Shown here: piece after piece, positions 27,053-34,885 of the stretch
How the letters are laid out: each line of letters starts with the position of its first letter
Numbering within the stretch: the stretch's first letter is position 1
Assembly: GCF_019317285.1 (NCBI RefSeq)
Contig: NZ_CP079218.1
Span: forward strand, 2,914,001-2,978,000
Direction: 5' to 3'
DNA length: 64,000 nucleotides
From: Pedobacter sp. D749
Lineage (GTDB): Bacteria; Bacteroidota; Bacteroidia; Sphingobacteriales; Sphingobacteriaceae
Notes under the pieces: generated by a model
The model's input: the letters and a program-made list of their open reading frames with translations, nothing else
What the model was told of the DNA's origin: nothing
Databases searched by the model: none
Made by a program: the position numbers and the translations under genes

Positions 27053-27343
27053 TTATAAATCCGAATATCTCCCGTCTCCCTTGGAAAAGATGCCTACCGC
27101 CTTTTTTAATATATCACGTTCTAGCTGGGCTTCTTTAAGCTCCTTTTGAAGTTTCCGAATCAATTGCTGCTCCTCGCTAAGGCTTGTAGTATCAGCTTTT
27201 GCAATTCCTTCGCGCTCTTTCCATTTACTTAAAAGGTTCGAACTTATACCCAATTCTATTGCAACATCCTTTATCGAACCCCGCGCATGGGCCAGATCCA
27301 AAGCCATTCTTTTAAAAGGCTCATCAAATATTCGTCTGCTCAT
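27053..27343 (-). CDS. IS3-family transposase OrfA (HTH protein)
   Basis: A 96-residue helix-turn-helix plus leucine-zipper protein typical of OrfA: RRIFDEPFKRMALDLAHARGS, IKDVAIELGISSNLLSKWK, then a coiled coil LIRKLQKELKEAQLERDILK. It binds the inverted repeats. The codons TTA AAA AAG near the end of the frame contain the slippery A-AAA-AAG where ribosomes can shift -1 into orfB; orfA itself stops at 27053. Confidence 0.92.
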   Translation of the reverse strand: MSRRIFDEPFKRMALDLAHARGSIKDVAIELGISSNLLSKWKEREGIAKADTTSLSEEQQLIRKLQKELKEAQLERDILKKAVGIFSKGDGRYSDL

Positions 27344-27525
27344 ATATTCAAATTTAAAGTTTAATGTTTAAATCTGACAAATAAAACCCTCCAGTCAAAT
27401 GTAGCAACTCCATAGAGTTTTTCAAATACGTTAGTGGGTTGATGACAGCTATACTAAGGACGTCATTTCTACCGCATTGGAGAACCCGAAGGCTCTGCGA
27501 AGCAAAATCTTTTTACAACGCTCCT

Positions 27526-27648
27526 TCCGTAGCGTTAAGCATAGCGTCTCTATAGGTATAAAAATAAATTGAGTTTATAGACTCAATTAAAAAGAGTCAC
27601 AGACTCTTTTCTACTATTAATCCGTAGCGCCCCTCGAAACACTACGGG
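27526..27648 (+). repeat. 123-bp structured repeat, copy 1
   Basis: It starts TCCGTAGCGTTAAGCATAGC and ends with the near-complement (CACTACGGG). Two internal stem-loops are visible: AATTGAGT/ACTCAATT and AAGAGTC/GACTCTT. The second copy (28087-28209) has the same length and keeps both stems despite base changes. Confidence 0.7.
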
Positions 27649-28086
27649 CAGAAACTAACAAATTGCATTTCTGCTGCCCGTGCCAATTACGAAGCTCTTT
27701 TTTTTGCACACTTCATCATAATTTTTTATATTAGGTTAATCAAAGGCGATGATAACCCAAATCAATCTCGTCTGATTAAAGATTCCCAAAAAAAAATATT
27801 CCAAGTCCACCTTTACGCCACATTTACCCCGCGTTTATGCCACCTTCCGGCCAGGCTTGCTTAACACCTGCTTGCACACTGCTTAACCCTTGCTTTGGTT
27901 GAGTAATGCCCCTGTTGGAGCTCAGGTAGATCAAACATTTGACTCGCTTGAGATCTGCAGGCTAACAATGGCTAAATAAAAGGTAAAGGGAAAGTTATCT
28001 TAAGGTATTGTTGGTGTATAACTGTGTCGGAGCAGCCCGGTTAAAGAAACAATAAACGGCTGTCCGGATTTTTTTATCCTGCCCTG

Positions 28087-28209
28087 TCCGTAGCGTTAAG
28101 CATAGCGTCTTTATGGATACAAGAATAAATTGAGTGTATAAACTCAATTAAATGAGTCACTGACTTTTTTCTATTATTAATCCGTAGCGCCCTTTGCAAC
28201 GCTACAGAC
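28087..28209 (+). repeat. 123-bp structured repeat, copy 2
   Basis: Direct copy of 27526-27648, 561 bases apart start to start. Its ends TGTCCGTAGCG and CGCTACAGACA are inverted repeats with one mismatch. The inner hairpins are ATTGAGT/ACTCAAT and AGTCA/TGACT. Confidence 0.7.
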
Positions 28210-28302
28210 AGACACGGGGATACCATCATTTCAAGCGGACCAGATAGCTATCGGATTGTAGCGCAGTCGGGAACCCGATAGCTCTGCGAAACGAAGTCTG
28301 CC

Positions 28303-28346
28303 AGAATAGATCTCTCCACTTCGCTTTGCTCCGGTCGAGATGACGA
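28303..28346. repeat. Dispersed repeat, AGATCTCTCCACTTCG family
   Basis: Contains TAGATCTCTCCACTTCGC and GGTCGAGATGACGA; same family as 26034-26075 and 22285-22371. Confidence 0.55.
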
Positions 28347-28469
28347 ATCCATTGGCCCTAACCATATAAAAATCCGTTTTTAAGTTGTTTCAAAAAATAA
28401 AAAGACTAATCCAGGATACAGATCATTTTAGACAAAATTAAATTTTATTAAAAATATTTTCGTTTTCCT

Positions 28470-28500
28470 ATTGACAAATTAAATTTTGTTATTACATTTG
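28470..28500 (+). promoter_or_regulatory. Bacteroidota-type promoter of the aromatic amino acid operon
   Basis: ATTG (28470-28473) then 19 bases then TACATTTG (28493-28500), fitting the -33 TTTG / -7 TAnnTTTG consensus of the Bacteroidota housekeeping sigma factor. Transcription should start about 28506, a few bases before the leader-peptide ATG at 28519. Confidence 0.7.
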
Positions 28501-28518
28501 GCTCAACAAAAAAAAGAA

Positions 28519-28581
28519 ATGCAAATTACAAACACATATTACTTTGGTTACTTTTACTATTTTAGTAAGAGCCGGGGCTAA
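28519..28581 (+). CDS. Tyr/Phe-rich leader peptide of the aromatic amino acid operon attenuator
   Basis: A 20-codon ORF directly downstream of the promoter. Residues 7-15 are YYFGYFYYF: five Tyr and three Phe in nine codons, eight of the peptide's 20 residues. The peptide ends SKSRG and stops at 28579-28581. The last codons (AGC CGG GGC) contain GCCGGG, which can pair with CCCGGC in the ascending arm of the terminator downstream. This is the arrangement of pheA/phe-type attenuators: when charged tRNA-Phe or tRNA-Tyr is scarce the ribosome stalls upstream of the GCCGGG, leaving it free to form the antiterminator. It is followed by pheA. Function inferred from layout; no experiment is known to me. 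Confidence 0.85.
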   Translation: MQITNTYYFGYFYYFSKSRG

Positions 28582-28630
28582 TATGCAAAAAGATATATAA
28601 CAATATTAAAATGTATAAAAAAGTCCCGGC
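28571..28630 (+). promoter_or_regulatory. Predicted antiterminator of the attenuator
   Basis: GCCGGG at 28571-28576, within the last leader codons, is complementary to CCCGGC at 28625-28630, the left arm of the terminator. The two structures are mutually exclusive. A ribosome reaching the leader stop codon would cover 28571-28576 and allow the terminator; a ribosome stalled at the Tyr/Phe codons (28537-28563) would allow the antiterminator. Confidence 0.7.
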
Positions 28631-28649
28631 AAACAGCCGGGACTTTTTT
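28617..28649 (+). terminator. Attenuator terminator between leader peptide and pheA
   Basis: Perfect 8-bp stem GTCCCGGC (28623-28630) / GCCGGGAC (28636-28643), loop AAACA, preceded by six A and followed by six T. It ends 13 bases before the pheA ATG, so it can only serve to cut off the operon's own transcript, not an upstream gene. Confidence 0.92.
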
Positions 28650-28662
28650 GTTTTAACGCAAA

Positions 28663-29496
28663 ATGGAAACGACAAAACGAGTAGCAATTCAGGGTATTAA
28701 AGCATCTTTCCACGAAGAAGCGGCATACAAATTCTTTGGTAAAGACATTGAAACTGTTGAGTGTAATTCTTTTAAAGAAACCTGCGACAAGCTAGAGAAA
28801 AACGACGCCGATTTCGTAGTGATGGCTATCGAAAACTCTATTGCGGGTAGCTTATTACCAAACTATACCTTGATCCGCGATTACGGCTTTTCAGTTGTGG
28901 GCGAAGTTTACTTAGCTATCCAATTGCACTTAATGGCATTACCGGGCGTAAAGTTCGAGGATATTAAAGTCGTTACCTCACACCCTATAGCCATCCGCCA
29001 GTGTATCGATTTCTTTTACGATTATCCTCACATTAAAATTGTAGAAAGCAACGATACTGCTGCCTGCGCAAAACGGATCCAGGAAGAGCAATTAACAGAT
29101 ACCATGGCCATTGCAAACAGCTTAGCCGCCGAACTTTACGGCTTAAATATTTTAGAACGCCGTGTAGAATCGAACAAGAAAAACTATACCCGTTTTCTGA
29201 TCCTTAAGAAGGATAAAACAGACGAAGGAAAGAAAATAAACAAAGCATCAATCTGTTTTCAGGTCGGACACAAAGCAGGCTCATTGGCAACTGTGTTAAA
29301 TATTTTTGCAGAACAAGAGGTAAGCTTAACAAAAATACAATCTATGCCTGTTTTAGGTAAAAGAAACGAGTATTACTTTTACGTGGATTTAGAGTGGCCG
29401 AGCACCGAAAAATACGATAAAGCGATCAGGAAAGCATTAAAATATACATCGAACTTTAATATCTTAGGAGAGTATCAGAAGAACGATAAAGTATAA
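28663..29496 (+). CDS. pheA: Prephenate dehydratase
   Basis: A 277-residue enzyme converting prephenate to phenylpyruvate, the committed step to phenylalanine. The catalytic domain (residues 1-190) has AIENSIAGSLLPNYTLI, VTSHPIAIRQC, ESNDTAACAKRI and the active-site NYTRFLIL (TRF motif). A C-terminal ACT domain (about 195-275) follows. The Phe-binding GALV motif is replaced by AGSLATVL and ESRP by IQSMP, so feedback control by Phe may differ from E. coli. There is no chorismate mutase domain; that activity is supplied by the next gene. It is the first structural gene behind the Tyr/Phe attenuator. Confidence 0.93.
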   Translation: METTKRVAIQGIKASFHEEAAYKFFGKDIETVECNSFKETCDKLEKNDADFVVMAIENSIAGSLLPNYTLIRDYGFSVVGEVYLAIQLHLMALPGVKFEDIKVVTSHPIAIRQCIDFFYDYPHIKIVESNDTAACAKRIQEEQLTDTMAIANSLAAELYGLNILERRVESNKKNYTRFLILKKDKTDEGKKINKASICFQVGHKAGSLATVLNIFAEQEVSLTKIQSMPVLGKRNEYYFYVDLEWPSTEKYDKAIRKALKYTSNFNILGEYQKNDKV

Positions 29497-29621
29497 TAGT
29501 CGGGAGTCCATAGTCAGGAGTCCGAAGACAAATAGCAGAGCATTCAATTAATAATATAAAATAATTAAAATATATTCCGGATATCCGACTAGGAATCTGG
29601 ACTTTAAACAAACCCGTCATC

Positions 29622-30761
29622 ATGAAACTTAATTTAAACATTCAGCCTTTAAACACCTGGTTAAACGTAAACAACGAACCATTAATCATTTCTGGTCCTT
29701 GTAGTGCAGAAACTGAAGAACAACTATTAACAACAGCACATTTATTGGCTGCTACCGGCAAAGTATCGGTATTGAGAGCTGGTATCTGGAAACCACGTAC
29801 CCGTCCGGGAGAATTCGAAGGTATTGGAAGTATTGGTTTAGAGTGGTTAAAACGTGCTAAAGCAGAAACCGGTTTGCCAACGGCTGTTGAGGTTGCCAAT
29901 GCAAAACACGTTGAAGAGGCCTTAGCAGCTGGTGTAGATATCCTTTGGATTGGTGCACGTTCTACGGTAAACCCATTCACGGTTCAGGAAATTGCTGATG
30001 CTTTAAAAGGCCATGATGTTCCGGTATTGATTAAAAACCCGGTAAACCCTGATTTACAATTATGGATCGGTGCAATTGAACGGATCAATGGCGCAGGAAT
30101 TACTAAGATCGGTGCCATTCACCGCGGTTTCTCTTCATTCGAGAAAAGTTCATTCCGTAACGAACCAATGTGGGAACTTGCTATTCAGTTAAAAACACTT
30201 TGTCCTGAATTACCAATTATCAACGATCCAAGTCACATTTGCGGTAACCGTGAATTAATCCCTTACATCTCTCAAAAAGCTTTGGATTTAGACATGCAAG
30301 GTTTAATGATCGAATCTCATGTAGATCCTTCAGTTGCCTGGACAGATGCTAAACAACAAGTTACACCGGCTGCTTTAGCAGAATTGGTAGACCGTTTAAC
30401 AGTACGTGAACCGGAAGCACCAAACGAAGCTTTCGCTGATAAATTAGCCGACTTACGTAAATCAATCGATAAAATTGATGATATTTTATTACAGAAATTA
30501 GGCGAACGTATGGCTATCGTTGAGAAAATCGGCGAGTTTAAGCGTGATAACCAAGTAACTATTTTACAGGTGAACCGTTGGGATGCCATCATTAAAAAAG
30601 GTCACGCTTTTGCAAAAGCTTTAAAATTAGACCTGAACTTTACTGAGAAATTTTTAGAATTGATGCACGGTGAATCGATCCGTAAACAAACTGAAATTAT
30701 GAATGCTGGTAAAGCTGAAAAAGGCATTGCGGCTGAACAACATACTGAAGTTAAAGCGTAA
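29622..30761 (+). CDS. Bifunctional DAHP synthase / chorismate mutase
   Basis: A 379-residue fusion. Residues 1-265 are a type I-beta (KDPG-like) DAHP synthase, the first step of the shikimate pathway: IISGPCSAETEEQL, LRAGIWKPRTRPGEFEG, IGARSTVNPFTVQEIA, LIKNPVNPDL, INDPSHICGNRELI. Residues about 280-365 are an AroQ-type chorismate mutase (LADLRKSIDKIDDILLQKLG, ERMAIVEKIGEFK, HGESIRKQTEIM). Fusion at the C-terminus lets chorismate or prephenate regulate the synthase, as known for Bacteroidota enzymes. It thus joins the entry and branch-point steps in one protein. Gap to pheA 125 bases, containing a short intergenic repeat-like stretch (GTCGGGAGTCC). Confidence 0.93.
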   Translation: MKLNLNIQPLNTWLNVNNEPLIISGPCSAETEEQLLTTAHLLAATGKVSVLRAGIWKPRTRPGEFEGIGSIGLEWLKRAKAETGLPTAVEVANAKHVEEALAAGVDILWIGARSTVNPFTVQEIADALKGHDVPVLIKNPVNPDLQLWIGAIERINGAGITKIGAIHRGFSSFEKSSFRNEPMWELAIQLKTLCPELPIINDPSHICGNRELIPYISQKALDLDMQGLMIESHVDPSVAWTDAKQQVTPAALAELVDRLTVREPEAPNEAFADKLADLRKSIDKIDDILLQKLGERMAIVEKIGEFKRDNQVTILQVNRWDAIIKKGHAFAKALKLDLNFTEKFLELMHGESIRKQTEIMNAGKAEKGIAAEQHTEVKA

Positions 30762-30957
30762 TAAAGGTGGAGGGTTTGAAGGTTTAAGGTGGAGGGTAAA
30801 GTCTAAATCTTAAAAACAAAGATCTTTAAAAAGGTAGAAGGTTTAAGGTAGAGGGTGAAACCTAACCTTAAAAAGATATCCTCTACAAGTAACATTATTA
30901 ATGTGGTGTCAGGTGTTTCCATCTGACACTTACATTTAAGAATAAAAACAGAATAAA

Positions 30958-32226
30958 ATGTCGAAAAACGCCTTAGTTTCTTTTAAAGGAACCAAGAATA
31001 TCAATACGGAAATCCAATTAACAGGCTCTAAAAGCGAATGCAACAGAGCTTTGATTATTAGCGCTTTAAGCAAGAAACTGGTTAAAGTTGAAAACCTTTC
31101 CAATGCTGCCGATACGGTAACGTTAAATGGAATTCTGAATAATCTGGAAGAAGAATTAGAAGTTGAAATTGAGGAATCAAAAACGGTTGATGTTGGTCCT
31201 GCGGGAACTGCCATGCGCTTTTTATCAGCTTATCTTTCTGCTAAAAACGGTAATTTTCTATTAACAGGAACCGAAAGAATGAAGCAACGCCCGATCGGGA
31301 TTTTGGCTGAGGCATTGAGAACAATCGGTGCTGATATTTCGTATGTAGAATCAGACGGTTTTCCTCCATTAAATATTACTGGTCCTTTAAATCAAAAAAC
31401 TGCTGAAGTTAAAATAAAAGGCGATATCAGTAGTCAGTATATTTCAGCTTTGCTGATGATTGCCCCTATCCTACCTCAGGGTTTAACGTTAGAAATCGAA
31501 GGCGAACTGACTTCTAAACCGTATGTAGATATGACTTTAGATATGTTGGCTGAAGTTGGCATTGAACATAGCTGGAATGGAAATTCAATTACCATTAAAC
31601 CACAGGTTTTTAAAGCTGGTACTTTGGTTGTTGAGCCAGACTGGAGCGCGGCATCGTATTGGTATAGCATTGCAGCTTTAGCAGATGAAGCAGAAATTAA
31701 TTTACCCACTTTAAAAGAGAAAAGTTTACAGGGTGATAGCCAGATCAAAAATATCATGAAGATATTTGGCATCGCTACCAGCAAAACCGATAATGGAATT
31801 GCCATTAGCAACTTAGGTCTTTCTTTAGATACTAAAGAAATTTTAGATTTAAAAACCTGTCCGGATTTAGCACAAACTATTGTAGTTATTGCGGCTGCCT
31901 TGGGCAAAAATATGGCATTTACAGGTTTAGAAACCTTAAAAATTAAAGAAACAGATCGTATTGCAGCTCTTCAGAACGAATTGGCTAAAATAGGCGTTAC
32001 TTTTACAGAAGATAATCTGGTTTATACTTTAAATACAGACAACCTTCATTTTCCTGATCAGGTTACTTTTGCAACCTACGAGGACCACCGTATGGCAATG
32101 GCTTTTGCTCCTCTTGCATTATTAATCAACGAAGTTGAAATTGAAGAAATGCAGGTAGTAGAAAAATCTTATCCTTATTATTGGGAAGATTTGAAAAAAG
32201 CGGGATTTGATGTTAGCATAAAGTAA
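30958..32226 (+). CDS. aroA: 3-phosphoshikimate 1-carboxyvinyltransferase (EPSP synthase)
   Basis: A 422-residue enzyme that condenses shikimate-3-phosphate with phosphoenolpyruvate. Conserved blocks: LTGSKSECNRALIISAL (shikimate-3-phosphate binding Lys/Ser/Arg; the usual S-x-R reads SECNR), VGPAGTAMRFLSA (the NAGTAMRPL equivalent, with V-G-P in place of NAG), GTERMKQRPIG, DISSQYISALLM, DWSAASYW, and the terminal LKIKETDRI and YEDHRMAMAFAPL. Length is standard. It lacks the class I LPGSKS spelling, suggesting a class II-like or divergent enzyme, as is typical in Bacteroidota. Third gene of the attenuator-controlled operon, 196 bases after the previous gene. Confidence 0.93.
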   Translation: MSKNALVSFKGTKNINTEIQLTGSKSECNRALIISALSKKLVKVENLSNAADTVTLNGILNNLEEELEVEIEESKTVDVGPAGTAMRFLSAYLSAKNGNFLLTGTERMKQRPIGILAEALRTIGADISYVESDGFPPLNITGPLNQKTAEVKIKGDISSQYISALLMIAPILPQGLTLEIEGELTSKPYVDMTLDMLAEVGIEHSWNGNSITIKPQVFKAGTLVVEPDWSAASYWYSIAALADEAEINLPTLKEKSLQGDSQIKNIMKIFGIATSKTDNGIAISNLGLSLDTKEILDLKTCPDLAQTIVVIAAALGKNMAFTGLETLKIKETDRIAALQNELAKIGVTFTEDNLVYTLNTDNLHFPDQVTFATYEDHRMAMAFAPLALLINEVEIEEMQVVEKSYPYYWEDLKKAGFDVSIK

Positions 32227-32311
32227 GTACCAAGTATTAAGAACCCAGTATCGAGATTGGATGTAAAAATCCATTCAATAATTTAATCAATCTATAATTC
32301 AATCAAAAATA

Positions 32312-33409
32312 ATGGCAGGCAACTCATTCGGACAATTATTTCGCATCACCACTTTTGGAGAATCTCATGGCGTAGCCATCGGGGTAATTATTGATGGCTG
32401 TCCGGCGCAATTGGATATCGATATGGATTTTATCCAGTCAGAACTTGACAAACGTAAACCTGGTCAATCCAAAATCACCACGCAAAGAAAAGAAAGTGAT
32501 ACCGTTCAGGTTTTGTCGGGTGTATTTGAAGGAAAAAGTACCGGGACACCAATTGCCTTGCTGATTCCAAACGAAGATCAACGCTCAAAAGATTACGGTC
32601 ACAATGTTGATGTTTACCGTCCCAGCCACGCTGATTATGTTTATGATGCGAAATATGGTATCCGCGATCACCGTGGCGGAGGCCGTTCTTCTGCGCGCGA
32701 AACTGCTGCCCGTGTAGCAGCCGGAGCAATTGCCAAACTGTTTTTAAAGCAACAGGGCATTGAAATTTTTGCACACGTAACTTCAGTAGGAACAATAGAA
32801 GCTCCTAATTTGGAAGGCAATGATTTATCAGCTTTATTGCAAATTAGAGAAGAAAATATTGTGCGCTGTGCTGATCCGGCAACTGCAAACGAAATGATAG
32901 CGTTTATCGATTCGGTTAGAAAAGATGGCGACACCGTTGGTGGAAAAATAGGCTGTATAATAAAAGGCTGCCCTGCGGGTTTAGGGGAACCAGTTTTTGA
33001 TAAATTGCATGCCGATTTAGGGAAAGCTATGCTCAGCATTAATGCTGTTCATGGTTTCGAATATGGCTCTGGCTTTGCCGGAAGTGAATTAAGAGGATCT
33101 CAGCACAATGACATCCCTCAGCCAAAAGTTGCTGATTCAAAAGTTTTTAAAACAACGACTAATTATGCTGGTGGCATTTTGGGCGGCATCTCTAATGGGA
33201 TGGATATTACCTTCAAAGTAGCTTTTAAGCCTGTTGCCACCATTATGCATAACCAACAAACCATCAATGCAGCTGGTGAAGCCTCCGAGATTAAAGGGAA
33301 AGGCCGGCATGACCCTTGTGTGGTACCCAGGGCAGTAGTAATTGTTGAGGCAATGGCTGCACTCGTTTTAGCCGATCAGTTTTTAAGAAACAAAGTAAGT
33401 ATTATTTAA
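32312..33409 (+). CDS. aroC: Chorismate synthase
   Basis: A 365-residue FMN-dependent enzyme making chorismate from EPSP, the last common step. Signature sequences are all present: [18 protein letters not shown] at the N-terminus, [47 protein letters not shown] (the RxxGGGRxSAR loop), and HNDIPQP, then GGISNGMDI. Length is normal. It closes the pheA-DAHP/CM-aroA-aroC operon; the next gene starts only 10 bases later and could be read through. Confidence 0.96.
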   Translation: MAGNSFGQLFRITTFGESHGVAIGVIIDGCPAQLDIDMDFIQSELDKRKPGQSKITTQRKESDTVQVLSGVFEGKSTGTPIALLIPNEDQRSKDYGHNVDVYRPSHADYVYDAKYGIRDHRGGGRSSARETAARVAAGAIAKLFLKQQGIEIFAHVTSVGTIEAPNLEGNDLSALLQIREENIVRCADPATANEMIAFIDSVRKDGDTVGGKIGCIIKGCPAGLGEPVFDKLHADLGKAMLSINAVHGFEYGSGFAGSELRGSQHNDIPQPKVADSKVFKTTTNYAGGILGGISNGMDITFKVAFKPVATIMHNQQTINAAGEASEIKGKGRHDPCVVPRAVVIVEAMAALVLADQFLRNKVSII

Positions 33410-33418
33410 TTTTCGCAA

Positions 33419-34021
33419 ATGAGAACCATCACTTTCTTATTGTTATTGATCAGTATGAATGGCTTTGCACAGAATTATGCTGAACAGATTGCCAAACATC
33501 GTGAAATCTATAAACAGGATTTCATTAAAGACGAACGGTCGCCGCTCAGGAAAAACGACCTGCAAAACCTTCATTTTTATGAGGCAGATAGTACTTACAA
33601 AATCTTAGCGGATGTAGAAACACTGAAGAATGAAAAAGTTTTCAAAATGTCTACTTTCGATGGGTCCAGCAGCGATTATTATAAATATGCACATGTAAAC
33701 TTTGTTCTTAATAGCAAAAAAATCCAAATGACTTTATATAAAAGTGTTTCTTTATCGACCAACCCAGTTTATAAAGATCACCTTTTTCTACCCTTTACTG
33801 ATGAGACCAACAATAAGGAAACTTATGGCGGTGGCAGATACATTGATCTGGATGCAAAAGAAATCGTAGATAACCACATTGAAATCGATTTTAATAAAGC
33901 CTACAATCCTTACTGTGCTTATAGTGACGGATACCGTTGTCCTGTGCCGCCAGAAGACAACAACCTGCAATTGGCTGTAAAAGCTGGCGAAAAACTATAT
34001 ACTGGTGAAAAGAAACACTAG
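33419..34021 (+). CDS. DUF1684 family secreted protein
   Basis: A 200-residue protein with an N-terminal signal peptide (LLLLISMNGFAQ). It matches the DUF1684 family: HREIYKQDFIKDERSPL, LHFYEADSTYKI, KMSTFDGSSSDYYKYA, and the C-terminal signature YIDLDAKEI and DFNKAYNPYCAYSDGYRCPV with PPEDNNLQLAVKAGEK. The function of this family is unknown; residues YNPYC and W/F-rich blocks are highly conserved. It lies 10 bases from aroC in the same direction but is probably unrelated to the pathway. Confidence 0.85.
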   Translation: MRTITFLLLLISMNGFAQNYAEQIAKHREIYKQDFIKDERSPLRKNDLQNLHFYEADSTYKILADVETLKNEKVFKMSTFDGSSSDYYKYAHVNFVLNSKKIQMTLYKSVSLSTNPVYKDHLFLPFTDETNNKETYGGGRYIDLDAKEIVDNHIEIDFNKAYNPYCAYSDGYRCPVPPEDNNLQLAVKAGEKLYTGEKKH

Positions 34022-34128
34022 AAATAAAAGTTAATATTACGTTTATCTGCAAAATGATCCCTGGATTGTATTATAATCCGCTTTTTAACGTAAATTACGC
34101 ACATTAAGTAAAAATAACCCATTCCTAA

Positions 34129-34884
34129 ATGACGTACAGCTGTTTAATTGTTGATGATAATGAAATTGAAAGAGATGCCATAGAAATGCATCTAAAAAAA
34201 ATCCCTTCATTAAATATTATCGCTGTGTGTAGTAATGGTATAGAAGCTTCGCAAATTTTATCAACCGTTTCTGTGGATATTGTTTATTCTGATATTGATA
34301 TGCCAGAGCTTTCCGGTATGGATTTATTAAAGAGTATTAAAAAACAACCGTTATTTATATTTATTACTTCATTTAGTGAGTACGCGGCAGAAAGTTTTAA
34401 TCTGGATGCATTGGATTTTATTGTAAAGCCCGCAACGTTCGAACGTATATTAAAAGCCACCAACAAAGCGATCGAGTATATTGAGTTAAGGAAACAATTA
34501 AATAAACTTCCTTTCGAAAACTTAAACAACGACGATAAAAAAGACGACGATTATTTCTTTTTTAGAGAGACTAAAGGCATAACCAAGCTTAAATATAATG
34601 ATGTAATTTATATTGAAAGTATGGGTGATTTTTCAAAGCTGTTTACCAGTATCGATAAACATGTTATTTTAGTAAGCCTAAAAAATCTGGAAAAACAACT
34701 ACCTTCGAAAATTTTCTCAAGGGTACACAAACAATACATCATTAATATAAACCATATCGTAACCTTAACCAATCATGAGGTTCATTTAGATCATAACTTT
34801 CTGGTTCCCATAAGTGCTTCTAACAGGCAGGAATTATTAGAAAGATCAATTGACAAGAAAATTCTGTCGAGATTTTTAAAATAA
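34129..34884 (+). CDS. LytTR-family response regulator
   Basis: A 251-residue protein. The receiver domain (1-125) has the acidic pocket SCLIVDDNEIERD, the phospho-acceptor Asp in IVYSDIDMPELSGMDLL, the Thr in FIFITSFSEYAAES and Lys in FIVKPATFERIL. A LytTR DNA-binding domain follows (LKYNDVIYIESMGDFSKLF, KIFSRVHKQYIININHI). It should activate transcription after phosphorylation. It is convergent with the histidine kinase at 34886-37201, ending one base away, which makes the two a plausible cognate pair although not co-transcribed. Confidence 0.92.
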   Translation: MTYSCLIVDDNEIERDAIEMHLKKIPSLNIIAVCSNGIEASQILSTVSVDIVYSDIDMPELSGMDLLKSIKKQPLFIFITSFSEYAAESFNLDALDFIVKPATFERILKATNKAIEYIELRKQLNKLPFENLNNDDKKDDDYFFFRETKGITKLKYNDVIYIESMGDFSKLFTSIDKHVILVSLKNLEKQLPSKIFSRVHKQYIININHIVTLTNHEVHLDHNFLVPISASNRQELLERSIDKKILSRFLK

Positions 34885-34885
34885 G

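Larger units (their letters stand above)
26110..27412 (-). mobile_element. IS3-family insertion sequence, 1303 bp, apparently intact
   Basis: The ends are imperfect inverted repeats starting TGGAATTGC (26110) and, on the complement, TGGAGTTGC (27412); they share ACTGGAG and TTTGTCA further in. The element is flanked on both sides by the trinucleotide TAG (26107-26109 and 27413-27415), a 3-bp target duplication as expected for IS3. It contains orfA and orfB on the minus strand with a slippery A-AAA-AAG heptamer (complement of 27101-27107) in orfA. Ends, duplication and both frames are intact, so it may be a recent, functional insertion. Confidence 0.88.
27413..28469. other. Gene-free, repeat-dense region upstream of the aromatic operon
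   Basis: About 1 kb without a supported gene. It holds two 123-bp direct copies of a palindromic element (27526-27648, 28087-28209), GAACCCGA...GCTCTGCGAA motifs at about 27482 and 28271, and one 40-bp dispersed repeat (28303-28346). A segment around 27820-27910 is GC-richer and has no feature I recognise. Confidence 0.5.

Noticed and set aside
29497..29621. GTCGGGAGTCC-type purine-rich stretch between pheA and the DAHP synthase gene; similar GGTGGAGGGT stretch at 30770-30880
   Set aside because: Looks like simple intergenic repeat or low-complexity sequence; no hairpin with a T-run, so not a terminator or promoter I can defend.
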